A stretch of 64,000 nucleotides of DNA from Bacteroidota bacterium (GTDB lineage: Bacteria; Bacteroidota; Bacteroidia; Chitinophagales; Saprospiraceae), in assembly GCA_017858735.1 (NCBI GenBank), contig JAFMBH010000008.1:1-64000 (forward strand), given 5' to 3'. The notes under the pieces are model-generated. The model ran no database searches. It saw only the letters and a program-made list of their open reading frames with translations, and was not told where the DNA came from. Made by a program: the position numbers and the translations under genes. The stretch's first letter is position 1. Each line of letters starts with the position of its first letter. Shown piece after piece: positions 26,960 to 35,810 of this stretch.

Positions 26960-27052
26960 ATCATTTGTACATTAAATTTAACAATTATTTACCCTATGTG
27001 TTTAATCTTTGTTACCTGACTACCTAACTTTACACATTTTAATCTATCAGAC

Positions 27053-27700
27053 ATGGCTATTGTTACCTTTTTGACTTTCAATCCGTTTCAGGAAAATACC
27101 TATATCGTTTATGATGAAACGGGTGAAGCCGTTATATTTGACCCGGGTTGTTCTAATGATCAGGAAAAAAATGAATTACTTCAAACCCTGGATAAATTGA
27201 AAGTAAAGCCAATCAGACTTATAAATACCCATTGTCACATAGATCATATATTGGGAAATAAATTTGTAGCAGAACACTTTAATCTGCCCCTGGAAATACA
27301 CAAAGGAGAACTTGGAATGCTCGAAAAGGGTGCCATTGTTGCCGCCCGCTATGGCATTTCTTACACGGAACTATCACCTGTTGCTTCCCTTTTTTTAGAG
27401 GAAGGCGATGAAGTAACTTTTGGAAACAGCGTATTAAAAACCATTTTAACGCCAGGACATTCGCCTGCAAGTTTATCTTTTTACTGTGAAAAAGACCATT
27501 TTCTAATTGCCGGCGATGTGCTATTCAGAGAAAGTATCGGAAGAACCGATTTACCCGGTTGTGATCACAAACTATTAATGGAATCCATCAGGGAAAAGTT
27601 ATTCAGATTACCAGAAAATACAGTAGTCTGGCCAGGACACGGAGAATTCACTACCATTGGTTATGAAAAAAAACATAATCCATTTGTTGGCATGAACTAG
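27053..27700 (+). CDS. MBL-fold metallohydrolase (glyoxalase II-like)
   Basis: 215-residue cytoplasmic metallo-beta-lactamase-fold hydrolase. The binuclear metal motif is NTHCHIDH (THxHxDH, about residues 59-65), followed by GHSPASL (second His), AGDVLFRE (bridging Asp) and WPGHGEFT (last His). It resembles the short glyoxalase-II/YcbL group that lacks the C-terminal substrate-binding helical domain, so the substrate is not certain; a hydroxyacyl-thioester is likely. In a bacillithiol-type organism (see bshA) the thiol could be bacillithiol, but that is inference. It is convergent with the GIN-domain gene, overlapping by 4 bp. Confidence 0.85.
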   Translation: MAIVTFLTFNPFQENTYIVYDETGEAVIFDPGCSNDQEKNELLQTLDKLKVKPIRLINTHCHIDHILGNKFVAEHFNLPLEIHKGELGMLEKGAIVAARYGISYTELSPVASLFLEEGDEVTFGNSVLKTILTPGHSPASLSFYCEKDHFLIAGDVLFRESIGRTDLPGCDHKLLMESIREKLFRLPENTVVWPGHGEFTTIGYEKKHNPFVGMN

Positions 27701-28389
27701 TATTCATTGACTACTTCTCCGGCCATTACTTTTTTAATGGTTTTCTTCACCGGCGTGCCATAGTAGGTTACATTTCCTCCGGTGTTTGATCGTATGTCAA
27801 GCTCTGAAATAGCTTTGACTAAAATACTTGCGCCCGTCGAAGAGACCACGTAAGCCCGGTCCACCTCCAATTTCTTACCGTCTATCATTCCTCCCGTTGC
27901 CGCCGTTAATTGACCAGATTCAACCTTACCACTCAACAACAAATTTGCACCTGATGAGCAAAAAGCTTTTAAAGATTTAACATTGACGTCAATAGAAATT
28001 TTTGCACCACTCGAAACGTCCAAATCAAGTTTATCCCCATTTAGCGTCTCCTCCTTGGTAACAATAGCGCCGGCAGATGCTGAAATTTCATATAAATCTC
28101 TATGGTAGATGATTATATTTATTTCAATATTTTTATTTTTAAATGCGTTCAATGCATTTATTTTAAGAACACCTCCCTTTACATTCACACCAATATTATC
28201 GACTTCTATTCCCTTTGTTTCAATAATTACTTCCTCTTTATCAGCGATTTTAAGTTCAACATTCAAACGTCCTGTCAACACTATTTCCGAAAAAGATTCC
28301 ACTGAAATTGCTTTTTGAGCAGACAGGGAATTTACAAAGGACAGTGCCAGGAGACAAAACAAATAAGAAAATAGGCGAGATTGTTTCAT
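27697..28389 (-). CDS. Head GIN domain (DUF2807) exported protein
   Basis: 230 residues with a signal peptide (FSYLFCLLALSFVNSLSAQ). The mature part is a right-handed beta-helix-like array of short strands, typical of DUF2807 proteins common in Bacteroidota: FSEIVLTGRLNVELK at the start, then repeated strand-turn units such as SAGAIVTKE, SSGAKISID, SSGANLLLS and STGASILVK with recurrent SxGA turns. The family is named a putative auto-transporter adhesin, but its function is not established. It is divergent from glyS. Confidence 0.82.
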   Translation of the reverse strand: MKQSRLFSYLFCLLALSFVNSLSAQKAISVESFSEIVLTGRLNVELKIADKEEVIIETKGIEVDNIGVNVKGGVLKINALNAFKNKNIEINIIIYHRDLYEISASAGAIVTKEETLNGDKLDLDVSSGAKISIDVNVKSLKAFCSSGANLLLSGKVESGQLTAATGGMIDGKKLEVDRAYVVSSTGASILVKAISELDIRSNTGGNVTYYGTPVKKTIKKVMAGEVVNEY

Positions 28390-28409
28390 TGTATTACTGT
28401 GTTTTAATG

Positions 28410-28417
28410 TACTTTTG
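28410..28417 (+). promoter_or_regulatory. Candidate -7 element for glyS
   Basis: TACTTTTG matches TAnnTTTG; a TTG (28389-28391) lies 18 bp upstream. The predicted leader is about 33 nt. Confidence 0.5.
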
Positions 28418-28455
28418 CAACGCTTTTTTAGTTTATTTTGTTTAAAACCAATCCA

Positions 28456-30021
28456 ATGGCACAGGAAATAGTTGATTTATTTAAAAAAATCACAGGACAC
28501 GCAAAGGAATATGGATTTATTTATCCTTCAAGTGAAATATATGATGGCCTGAGTGCCGTGTATGATTATGGTCCAAATGGGGTAGAACTAAAAAATAATA
28601 TTAAACAATATTGGTGGGCAGCAATGGTTCAAATGCAGGAAAATATTGTAGGATTGGATTCCGCTATTTTCATGCATCCGAAGATTTGGAAAGCCTCCGG
28701 ACATGTTGACGCTTTTAACGACCCTCTCGTCGATAATAAGGACAGTAAAAAAAGATATCGTGCCGATGTTTTAATTGAAGATCAGATAGATAAATATATC
28801 GCAAAAGCTGATAAAGAGGTTGAAAAAGCAATAAAGCGCTTTGGTGAAAATTTTGATGAAGCATTATTCAGAAAAACAAATGAAAGGGTTTTAGCCAATG
28901 CGGAAAAAGCAACGAATTTAGCTACCCGGCTGGCTAATGCTATGCGCGAAGGGAATATGGCTGAATTGGGGGCTATTCTCGCCGATGAGGAAATTACCGA
29001 TCCTGATAATGGTTCTAAGAACTGGACAGAGGTAAGGCAATTTAATCTCATGTTTTATACTCAATTGGGAAACATCTCCGGCGAAGAAGGAAAATTATAC
29101 CTAAGACCTGAAACGGCACAGGGCATTTTTGTAAACTTCCTAAACGTTCAAAAAACAACCAGGCAAAAAGTTCCTTTTGGTATAGCTCAAATTGGAAAGG
29201 CCTTTAGAAATGAGATTGTCGCCAGGCAATTTATTTTCCGAATGAGAGAGTTTGAACAAATGGAAATGCAATTTTTCATCCGCCCGGGTGAGGAAATGAC
29301 CTGGTATGATACCTGGAAAAGATTCAGAATGCAATGGCATTTAGCGCTTGGAACACCGCAGAATAAATTGCGATTTAAAGACCACGACAATCTGGCCCAT
29401 TATGCCAATGCCGCGGTTGATATTCAGTTTGAGTTTCCTTTTGGCTTCAGAGAGCTGGAAGGAATACACTCCCGTACCGATTTTGACTTAAAGAGCCATC
29501 AAGAATTATCAGGTAAAAAATTACAGTATTTTGACCCTGAACTTAACGAAAGTTATACACCCTACGTAGTTGAAACGTCTATTGGTTGCGATCGTATGTT
29601 TCTTGCTATGTTGTCAAATGCCTATTGCGAAGAAGTTATTCCCGATGCCGACGGCAAGGAATCAACCAGGGTAGTTCTAACATTGCATCCTGCATTAGCA
29701 CCTGTTAAAATAGCCATTTTACCTCTATTGAAAAATAAGGAAGAATTAACCACCGCCGCAAAAACGATTTACAATAAACTAAAGAAAGAATTTTCTTGCC
29801 AATATGACGAAAAAGATGCCATCGGTCGTCGTTACAGACGGCAGGATGCCATCGGCACTCCTTTTTGCCTGACTGTCGATTTTGATACCTTAGAAAATGG
29901 CACCGTTACCCTACGCGACAGGGATACCTTAAAGCAGGAACGATTAACCGTTGCCCAGATTGAGGATATTGTCAGATCAAAAGTTTCTTTGGCAAAGCTT
30001 CTTGAGGGATTAAATTTGTGA
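28456..30021 (+). CDS. glyS: Glycine--tRNA ligase (class II, single-chain homodimer type)
   Basis: Attaches glycine to tRNA-Gly. 521 residues from ATG 28456; a TTG at 28438 would add six residues without support. Class II motifs are clear: GFIYPSSEIYDGLSAVYDYGPNG near the N-terminus, LRPETAQGIFVNF (motif 2 region), GKAFRNEI and the motif 3 stretch YVVETSIGCDRMFLAML. The C-terminal anticodon-binding domain begins near LAPVKIAILPL. This is the eukaryote-like alpha2 enzyme, not the alpha2-beta2 glyQ/glyS pair. An insertion of about 100 residues with helical, charged sequence lies at about 110-205, as in this type. It is convergent with ald, with a gap of 8 bp. Confidence 0.95.
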   Translation: MAQEIVDLFKKITGHAKEYGFIYPSSEIYDGLSAVYDYGPNGVELKNNIKQYWWAAMVQMQENIVGLDSAIFMHPKIWKASGHVDAFNDPLVDNKDSKKRYRADVLIEDQIDKYIAKADKEVEKAIKRFGENFDEALFRKTNERVLANAEKATNLATRLANAMREGNMAELGAILADEEITDPDNGSKNWTEVRQFNLMFYTQLGNISGEEGKLYLRPETAQGIFVNFLNVQKTTRQKVPFGIAQIGKAFRNEIVARQFIFRMREFEQMEMQFFIRPGEEMTWYDTWKRFRMQWHLALGTPQNKLRFKDHDNLAHYANAAVDIQFEFPFGFRELEGIHSRTDFDLKSHQELSGKKLQYFDPELNESYTPYVVETSIGCDRMFLAMLSNAYCEEVIPDADGKESTRVVLTLHPALAPVKIAILPLLKNKEELTTAAKTIYNKLKKEFSCQYDEKDAIGRRYRRQDAIGTPFCLTVDFDTLENGTVTLRDRDTLKQERLTVAQIEDIVRSKVSLAKLLEGLNL

Positions 30022-30029
30022 GTATCTCC

Positions 30030-31274
30030 TTAACCTTGTGAGGTAATAATGAGGTCGAGGTTGGTTGCTTTCATATCAAACCTTTCTCCAAGATAAGCAT
30101 TACATAAATAACCGTTATAGGTATAAACCCCGTGACGTAGGCCAGGATTATTAAACAACCAGGATTCGATGCCCCCTGCGGAGGCTGCATGCAATAAAAT
30201 GGGTGTAAGTATGTTACTTATGGCCATGGATGCCGTCCGTGGTACCCTTGACGTAATATTTGGCACGCAATAATGAATTACACCATATTTAATGAAGGAA
30301 GGCGACTGCAAAGTGGTAACCTCTGATGTAGCAAAACAGCCCCCCTGGTCTATACTAACATCGATAATTACAGCTCCAGTCTTCATTTTTTGTATCATTT
30401 CCTCACTCACAATTACAGGGGTTCGCCCCGATTTTGAATGTATAGCTCCAATAACAACGTCAGCGGAGACCAATTCTTCCTGCAAATAAATTGGATTGAG
30501 TGATGAGGTATATAATTGCCTGCCGACCTGATTTTGGAGGCGCTTCAATTTATAGACATCATTATCAAAAATCCTCACTTCAGCACCCAGACCGATGGCT
30601 ACTCTGGAAGCATATTCAGCCACAACACCTGCACCGAGAATAACCACTTTGGCACTGGGAACCCCTGAAATACCGCCCAAAAGTACCCCATTCCCCCCTG
30701 CATTCACTGAAAGTAGCTCCGCTGCGGTAAGCATAGCTTCAATACCTGCCATTTCGCTCATGATACTCACCAGGGGAAAAGTATCCGACTCATCTTTTAT
30801 ATATTCCATTGCCAGAGCCAGTACCCTTTTTTGCCTTAATTTATGAAAATACGTAGCACTTAAAGTAGGCATTTGTAAGGGAGATATAAGAATTTGATTG
30901 GCAAACATCAAATCGATTTCCTCATTAGTGGGTGGAGCTGCCTTTAAAATGACGGCCGCTTTGTAAACCTGTTCTCTATTTTCCGCAATTTCTGCTCCGG
31001 CTTCAGCATAATCTCTATCTGAAAAATGAGCTTTTAATCCGGCACCTCTTTCAATAATAACTTGGTGACCCTGAGCCACCAGGGTTGCTACGGAGGCGGG
31101 TACCAGAGGAACTCTGTTTTCCTGAAGCGTACTCTCCAGTGGAATACCAAAAAAAAGTTTATCGAGTTTCGCCGATTTCATTACCATTTCTTCCTGGGTA
31201 TAAAATTGCTTTCCCATTAATTCTTTGGGCATCGGAATATTAGTACCTAATGGTTTTTTAATGTCATCACTCAT
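30030..31274 (-). CDS. ald: Alanine dehydrogenase / PNT-family dehydrogenase
   Basis: 414-residue NAD-dependent dehydrogenase of the alanine dehydrogenase/transhydrogenase family. The N-terminal half has GIPLESTLQENRVPLVP and the substrate lysine in ILKAAPP; the NAD-binding half has VVILGAGVVAEYA, and VPNITSRVPRTAS is typical near the end. Unlike standard Ald, the segment that should hold the catalytic histidine (LHLA) reads ISPLQMP, so the His is missing. Bacteroidota members of this group carry the same label, but the reaction is less certain than the fold. An N-terminal extension of about 40 residues is present. The ATGA overlap with the upstream Nudix gene indicates coupling. Confidence 0.8.
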   Translation of the reverse strand: MSDDIKKPLGTNIPMPKELMGKQFYTQEEMVMKSAKLDKLFFGIPLESTLQENRVPLVPASVATLVAQGHQVIIERGAGLKAHFSDRDYAEAGAEIAENREQVYKAAVILKAAPPTNEEIDLMFANQILISPLQMPTLSATYFHKLRQKRVLALAMEYIKDESDTFPLVSIMSEMAGIEAMLTAAELLSVNAGGNGVLLGGISGVPSAKVVILGAGVVAEYASRVAIGLGAEVRIFDNDVYKLKRLQNQVGRQLYTSSLNPIYLQEELVSADVVIGAIHSKSGRTPVIVSEEMIQKMKTGAVIIDVSIDQGGCFATSEVTTLQSPSFIKYGVIHYCVPNITSRVPRTASMAISNILTPILLHAASAGGIESWLFNNPGLRHGVYTYNGYLCNAYLGERFDMKATNLDLIITSQG

Positions 31275-31912
31275 AATATAGCTTTGTAGGGAGAAATTAA
31301 GTCAGCAATTTCACTGATAATCATCGCCGTCGCACCCCAGATTATCTTTTCCTTCATGTTAAAACAGGGAACATCATTCAATACAAAATCCTTATGGATT
31401 TGAATATCCGATAATTTCTGATATTGTGGATTTAACAAATCGAGCATGGGGATTTCAATAATTTCCTTTACTTCTGACCATTGAGGCTTAAAAATAGGCG
31501 CAAAATTCATCACACCGATAAATGGAAAAACATGAAAATTACTGACGGAAATATAAATAGGCGTTAAAGATCCGAGTATTTGAATGTTGTGGGAGAAAAC
31601 ACCAATTTCTTCTTGGGTCTCTCTGATAGCTGTGCTCGTCAAATCAACATCGGTAGCATCAAATTTTCCCCCTGGAAAGGATATTTGACCTTTATGTTGA
31701 TCCCTTGCATCAAATGATTGTCGTTCTATGAGAACCATTTGCCATTCACCTTCTTTGGGATAAAAAAGGGCCATGACACCAGCCAATTTTGCATTTTCCG
31801 GGGGAAAATCCATAGAACGATGGGGGTGAATCATTTTTCTATGAGCCGTTGGTCCAGGTAAAGAGCCAATGGATAGCTTCTCTGTTAAATCCCTTACCCA
31901 GTCCGTTTTCAT
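31271..31912 (-). CDS. Nudix hydrolase, CoA pyrophosphatase-like
   Basis: 213-residue Nudix protein. The box reads GGKFDATD followed by STAIRETQEEIGV; the substitution pattern and the preceding ISFP match the NudL/CoA-diphosphatase (NuCoA) subgroup rather than ADP-ribose hydrolases. The usual substrates would be CoA and its derivatives, cleaved to 3',5'-ADP and phosphopantetheine. Its stop overlaps the downstream ald start (ATGA), and it follows hemD by 11 bp, so DUF4271, hemD, nudix and ald form one reverse operon with no obvious shared pathway. Confidence 0.85.
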   Translation of the reverse strand: MKTDWVRDLTEKLSIGSLPGPTAHRKMIHPHRSMDFPPENAKLAGVMALFYPKEGEWQMVLIERQSFDARDQHKGQISFPGGKFDATDVDLTSTAIRETQEEIGVFSHNIQILGSLTPIYISVSNFHVFPFIGVMNFAPIFKPQWSEVKEIIEIPMLDLLNPQYQKLSDIQIHKDFVLNDVPCFNMKEKIIWGATAMIISEIADLISPYKAIL

Positions 31913-31923
31913 GGAAATAGTAA

Positions 31924-32742
31924 TTACCCGACGACCTTATTAGATTTTTGAAGATATTGATCTAAAGCAGCCGTCATAGAAGGAGAAACAACAGACGGTG
32001 CCTGAATATTTACTACTAAATTCCTTTCCTCTACTGCCCGTCTGGTAGAATTTCCGAACACGGCAATCCTGGTATCATTTTGCTTGAAGTCCGGAAAATT
32101 ATCGTACAGAGATTCAATTCCCTGAGGACTGAAAAAAACCAGAATGTCGTAGGTAACGTCACTTAAATCAGATAAATCGGAGCTTACTGTATTGAACATA
32201 ATAGCTTCTTGCCATTCTAACTCATTTTCGTCTAAATATTTACACACATCTTTCGCCCCAAGATTGGAACAGGGGACTAGAAATTTTTCTGCTTTATTTC
32301 GTTTTATTGCCTGACTTAAATCCTCAATTCCGCGATTTCCAACAAAAACTTTTCTTTTTCGATAGATTATAAATTTTTGAAGGTAGTTGGCAATAGCCTC
32401 CGTGAGACAAAAATATTTCAAGTCCAAAGATAATTTAACCCTCATTTCTTCAGCCATTCTAAAGAAATGATCTACCGAATTTTTGCTGGTTAACACGACG
32501 GCTGAAAAATCTTCAATACGAACCTTACATTTTCTGAAATCTCTCGCCAAAACAGGTTCAATGTGAATGAAAGACCGCCAGTCAATGGTAATATTATACT
32601 TTTTCTCCAATTCATAATAGGGAGATTTGTCAGCAGGCTTAGGTTGCGAAACCAAAATACACTTAACCTCCCGGTGACCTTCAACAAACATTCCATTCAT
32701 TGTGGGTTCCGAATTAGCATTTATTATCTGATCTGTGTTCAT
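31924..32742 (-). CDS. hemD: Uroporphyrinogen-III synthase
   Basis: Cyclises hydroxymethylbilane to uroporphyrinogen III with ring-D inversion, in haem synthesis. The 272-residue sequence is poorly conserved, as usual for HemD, but shows the two-domain alpha/beta pattern: ILVSQPKPADKSP at the start, VVLTSKNSVDHFF in domain 1, and LVFFSPQGIESL with IAVFGNSTRRAVEE near the end (the SPxG and G-x-T/S-x-x-A elements). The N-terminus is about 25 residues longer than average. Its neighbour DUF4271 is a frequent Bacteroidota partner of hemD. No other haem gene is nearby. Confidence 0.85.
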   Translation of the reverse strand: MNTDQIINANSEPTMNGMFVEGHREVKCILVSQPKPADKSPYYELEKKYNITIDWRSFIHIEPVLARDFRKCKVRIEDFSAVVLTSKNSVDHFFRMAEEMRVKLSLDLKYFCLTEAIANYLQKFIIYRKRKVFVGNRGIEDLSQAIKRNKAEKFLVPCSNLGAKDVCKYLDENELEWQEAIMFNTVSSDLSDLSDVTYDILVFFSPQGIESLYDNFPDFKQNDTRIAVFGNSTRRAVEERNLVVNIQAPSVVSPSMTAALDQYLQKSNKVVG

Positions 32743-32748
32743 CCGTTT

Positions 32749-33609
32749 TTATAAGGAATTGATAATCAATTTTACCAAAATAAGAACTGGTGCAATTTCA
32801 ACGGTGCAAATATACAATAAAAAGTGGAACTGATGCGTACCAATAAATCTTACACCGAGGGTTAGTCCTCTTAAATAATGGTATAGTAAAATAAGGCCCA
32901 GAAAAACTAAAGTACCTAAAATGAATATTTGCTTCCATTCTTCATTTAAATAGGGAAAAAAAATATTCATCGGGGCAATCAACAAACCAATGGAAATACC
33001 CGTGACTACCATTAAAAACTGGTATCTGTCCATTTCCTTCTTAATGGGAAATACAAATCCGATAAACGTCAGTAATAAATGTCTTAATACTAAAAAAATA
33101 AGTGGTAAAAAAAAGACAATAAAATAATTTGGCTCAAAGGCATACTGCATGCTATCTAACAGAACAGGCATAGCAAATTGACAAAATATACCCATATTTA
33201 CAATAAAGAAAATATATAACAAAAGGTAGGGTAAAAAGCCTCTTCCGGACATTTCCCGATATAAAAAATTAAATAAATTCTCTGTACCCAATGCACCTAT
33301 AGAAGCGACAGCAAAAGATCGCAAAAAGGTAAGTAAAAGAGCCAGCAGTAATAAAAGGGTGATTAATAAGAAAAAATTCGTCGATTGTTCTGTAAATAAT
33401 GGCTTAACTATTATCTCTTCTTCTGGCACTTCTTTGACAGCATTCAACTTATCAAATGGATTTTCTGAAACCTGTTTACCCGATTCTTTGGAACCTTTCC
33501 TGTAAGTTAATTCAAAAGGATTTTGCTCTTGTGCAAAAGAATACATCCCTTGCGAAAACAAAAGACAGGAAAAAAGCAAGATTATAAAAATCGGTCGTAT
33601 TTTGCCCAA
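32749..33609 (-). CDS. DUF4271-family membrane protein
   Basis: 286 residues. It starts at TTG 33609: the next Met (residue 22) would cut the signal sequence, and an in-frame stop lies 24 bases upstream. A signal-like helix (IFIILLFSCLLFSQGMYSFAQ) is followed by a soluble stretch with two NPF motifs (QNPFEL and ENPFDK, 26 residues apart), then about six membrane helices with polar breaks such as GRGFLPYLL. The family is specific to Bacteroidota and usually sits beside hemD; its function is unknown. A -7 candidate is seen at 33626-33633. It is divergent from the sensor kinase gene. Confidence 0.75.
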   Translation of the reverse strand: MGKIRPIFIILLFSCLLFSQGMYSFAQEQNPFELTYRKGSKESGKQVSENPFDKLNAVKEVPEEEIIVKPLFTEQSTNFFLLITLLLLLALLLTFLRSFAVASIGALGTENLFNFLYREMSGRGFLPYLLLYIFFIVNMGIFCQFAMPVLLDSMQYAFEPNYFIVFFLPLIFLVLRHLLLTFIGFVFPIKKEMDRYQFLMVVTGISIGLLIAPMNIFFPYLNEEWKQIFILGTLVFLGLILLYHYLRGLTLGVRFIGTHQFHFLLYICTVEIAPVLILVKLIINSL

Positions 33610-33625
33610 AATCCTTTTTTTTCTG

Positions 33626-33633
33626 CAAAATTA
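33626..33633 (-). promoter_or_regulatory. Candidate -7 element for the DUF4271-hemD-nudix-ald operon
   Basis: The reverse strand reads TAATTTTG, matching TAnnTTTG, 17 bases before the TTG start at 33609. Confidence 0.45.
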
Positions 33634-33661
33634 ACAATTTTATGGTTAAAAAATAAAATCA

Positions 33662-34942
33662 ATGCGAGACCTTCAAGTCATTAGAATTGTTTGGCTGGGT
33701 TTAATAGCCATTGTTGGCATTTTAGCCGTTCAAACCTATTGGGGCATTACGACCTGGACAGCAAACGAATCAGATGTAAATCAAAAAATTCATTTAGCTC
33801 TTCGCAGGGTAGCTGAATCATTAGCCGTGGCGAATGGGACTGTTTTGCCCACAGGCAATATTATTCGCAAGCGAAGTGCCAATTATTATCTCGTAAATAT
33901 TGCTTACGAAATTGATGCCAATCTGCTTGAGTTTTATCTTCGTAAAGAACTTGAGGCATTAACGGTTAACCTGGATTTTGAATATGCCATTTTTGATTGT
34001 AGCACCGATGAAATGGTATATGGTGCCTATTGTGCTTATGAACCGGCAAAAAAAGCACCCGAAATAAGCAAATCAATGCCAGGCTATCACGCTTTCACCT
34101 ATTATTTTGCTGTTAAATTTCCTGGTAGATCCAGTTTTTTATGGGGCCAATTTCAAGTAGTTCTCTTCTTTTCTGTCATTCTATTTGTTACCATAGTCTT
34201 CTTTTCTTATTCTCTTTTTGTTATTATCAGGCAAAAATGGCTATTTGAGCAACAAAAAGATTTTATAAACAACATGACCCATGAATTCAAAACACCGATT
34301 GCTTCCATTCAGATAGCCACCGATTATTTTTTAAATCACCAACAAATAAAAGAAAACGAACGACTCTTAAGATATTCAAAAATAATAAAAGACCAAAATT
34401 TACGTTTAAATGAGCATATTGAAAGACTCCTTCAATTAGCAAGATTTGAAAACAATGGTTTTAATCTAAAACTGGAAACCATCCAGGTTATCCCCTTTTT
34501 GACAGAAATTGTAAGTGCTGAATCTATTAGATTTAAAAATTTAGGCGGAAGACTGGCCTTTGAATACCCCTCAGATGATTTAGAAATTGTTGCAGACAAA
34601 TTCCATTTGACGAATACCTTAAGCAGTCTTTTAGATAATGCAGCAAAATTTTCCACCAAAGAAGTTTACGCTTTGCTAAGGGTAGAAAAAACGAAAGAGA
34701 TGCTCATTATAAGTATCATAGATCATGGTATCGGCATTCCAAAAGATTTTAAAGACAAAGTATTCGACAAATTTTTTCGAGTGCCTACCCAAGCTATTTC
34801 AGAGGTAAAAGGTTTTGGCATAGGACTTTATTACGTGAAGGAGGTTTGTAAAGCACATAAATGGAAAGTTAATATAAAGAACCGCTTACCATTGGACGGT
34901 ACCGAAATAAATCTGTTAATCCCGTTAAAATCACCTATATGA
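33662..34942 (+). CDS. Two-component sensor histidine kinase
   Basis: 426-residue inner-membrane sensor. TM1 is at about 7-29 and TM2 at about 165-190; the periplasmic sensor domain between them is short and holds two cysteines (DCSTDEMVYGAYC) that could form a disulfide. The HisKA domain has NNMTHEFKTPIAS with phospho-acceptor His207, and the HATPase domain has SSLLDNAAKFS (N box), DHGIGIP (G1) and GFGIGLYYV (G2). It overlaps its response regulator by ATGA. The signal is unknown. In Bacteroidota, kinases of this layout paired with OmpR regulators are often linked to envelope stress, and a foldase gene follows. Confidence 0.93.
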   Translation: MRDLQVIRIVWLGLIAIVGILAVQTYWGITTWTANESDVNQKIHLALRRVAESLAVANGTVLPTGNIIRKRSANYYLVNIAYEIDANLLEFYLRKELEALTVNLDFEYAIFDCSTDEMVYGAYCAYEPAKKAPEISKSMPGYHAFTYYFAVKFPGRSSFLWGQFQVVLFFSVILFVTIVFFSYSLFVIIRQKWLFEQQKDFINNMTHEFKTPIASIQIATDYFLNHQQIKENERLLRYSKIIKDQNLRLNEHIERLLQLARFENNGFNLKLETIQVIPFLTEIVSAESIRFKNLGGRLAFEYPSDDLEIVADKFHLTNTLSSLLDNAAKFSTKEVYALLRVEKTKEMLIISIIDHGIGIPKDFKDKVFDKFFRVPTQAISEVKGFGIGLYYVKEVCKAHKWKVNIKNRLPLDGTEINLLIPLKSPI

Positions 34943-35631
34943 AGCCCAAAATTTTGTATGTTGAAGACGATGAATCTCTGGGTTTGTTAACCGCAGACCA
35001 ACTTGAAGATGCTGGGTACGATATACAATGGTTAAAATCAGGGACTGAAGCGAATGGTTTAAAAGAGTTTACCTCTTTCGACCTGGTTATCCTGGACATT
35101 AATCTTCCTGGAATGAACGGTTTTGAGTTAGCCTCAAAGATTAGAACGCACTCCGAGGCTATTCCCATTTTATTTTTAAGCGCACGCTCCCTCACTGAAG
35201 ACAGAATACATGGATTACAGATTGGCGCCGATGACTACATGATAAAGCCTTTTCAAATCAAGGAACTGATTTTAAAAATTCAAATTTTCCTAAAAAGAAA
35301 GGCGATACAAAAAGAAACCGATGCCTCCGAAGTCCTTCAGATTGGATATTACACGCTGGATAAAAAAAATCTTTCTCTCATCTCATCTGATGGCACTATG
35401 AAGAGAATGACGAGTAAAGAAGCAGAGCTATTAAATTATTTTGCCAGACACGCTAATCAGCTTATTAAACGATCTCAATTGTTAATTGACGTCTGGGGAA
35501 ATGATGATTATTTTTTGGGCCGAAGTATGGATGTCTTCATTTCAAGACTAAGAAAATACTTAGCCGATGATGCCCGTATTAAGATCGAGGCCATCCACGG
35601 GGTAGGTTTTCAATTTATTTGTCCCGAATAA
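34939..35631 (+). CDS. OmpR-family response regulator
   Basis: 230 residues. Receiver domain at 1-120 with the acidic pair in YVEDDE, phospho-acceptor Asp53 (LVILDINLPGMNG), Ser in LSAR and Lys103 (IKPF). The C-terminal winged-helix DNA-binding domain has LTSKEAE-like MTSKEAELLNYF, SMDVFISRLRKYL and the terminal hairpin GVGFQFICP. It is translationally coupled to the kinase through a 4-bp overlap. Regulatory targets cannot be inferred directly; the adjacent ppiD-like gene is a candidate. Confidence 0.94.
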   Translation: MKPKILYVEDDESLGLLTADQLEDAGYDIQWLKSGTEANGLKEFTSFDLVILDINLPGMNGFELASKIRTHSEAIPILFLSARSLTEDRIHGLQIGADDYMIKPFQIKELILKIQIFLKRKAIQKETDASEVLQIGYYTLDKKNLSLISSDGTMKRMTSKEAELLNYFARHANQLIKRSQLLIDVWGNDDYFLGRSMDVFISRLRKYLADDARIKIEAIHGVGFQFICPE

Positions 35632-35728
35632 ATAGTTTCCTCTGATTATTTTTGCAATCTTTACAAGTAAATAGGTAAAGATTTGCGAAAAAATAACACT
35701 CTGACTTTTAGATTAAGCGCAGAAACTG

Positions 35729-35736
35729 TATTTTTG
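35729..35736 (+). promoter_or_regulatory. Candidate -7 element for the ppiD-like gene
   Basis: TATTTTTG matches TAnnTTTG, 75 bases before the ATG at 35811. A second copy of the same octamer at 35647-35654 could be an alternative upstream promoter. Confidence 0.4.
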
Positions 35737-35810
35737 CACTCCTTGACCAAATTTTACAAATTTTTGGTTGAGCAATTGAATTTTTAAGACAAAAAACAAT
35801 ACCGATAAAC

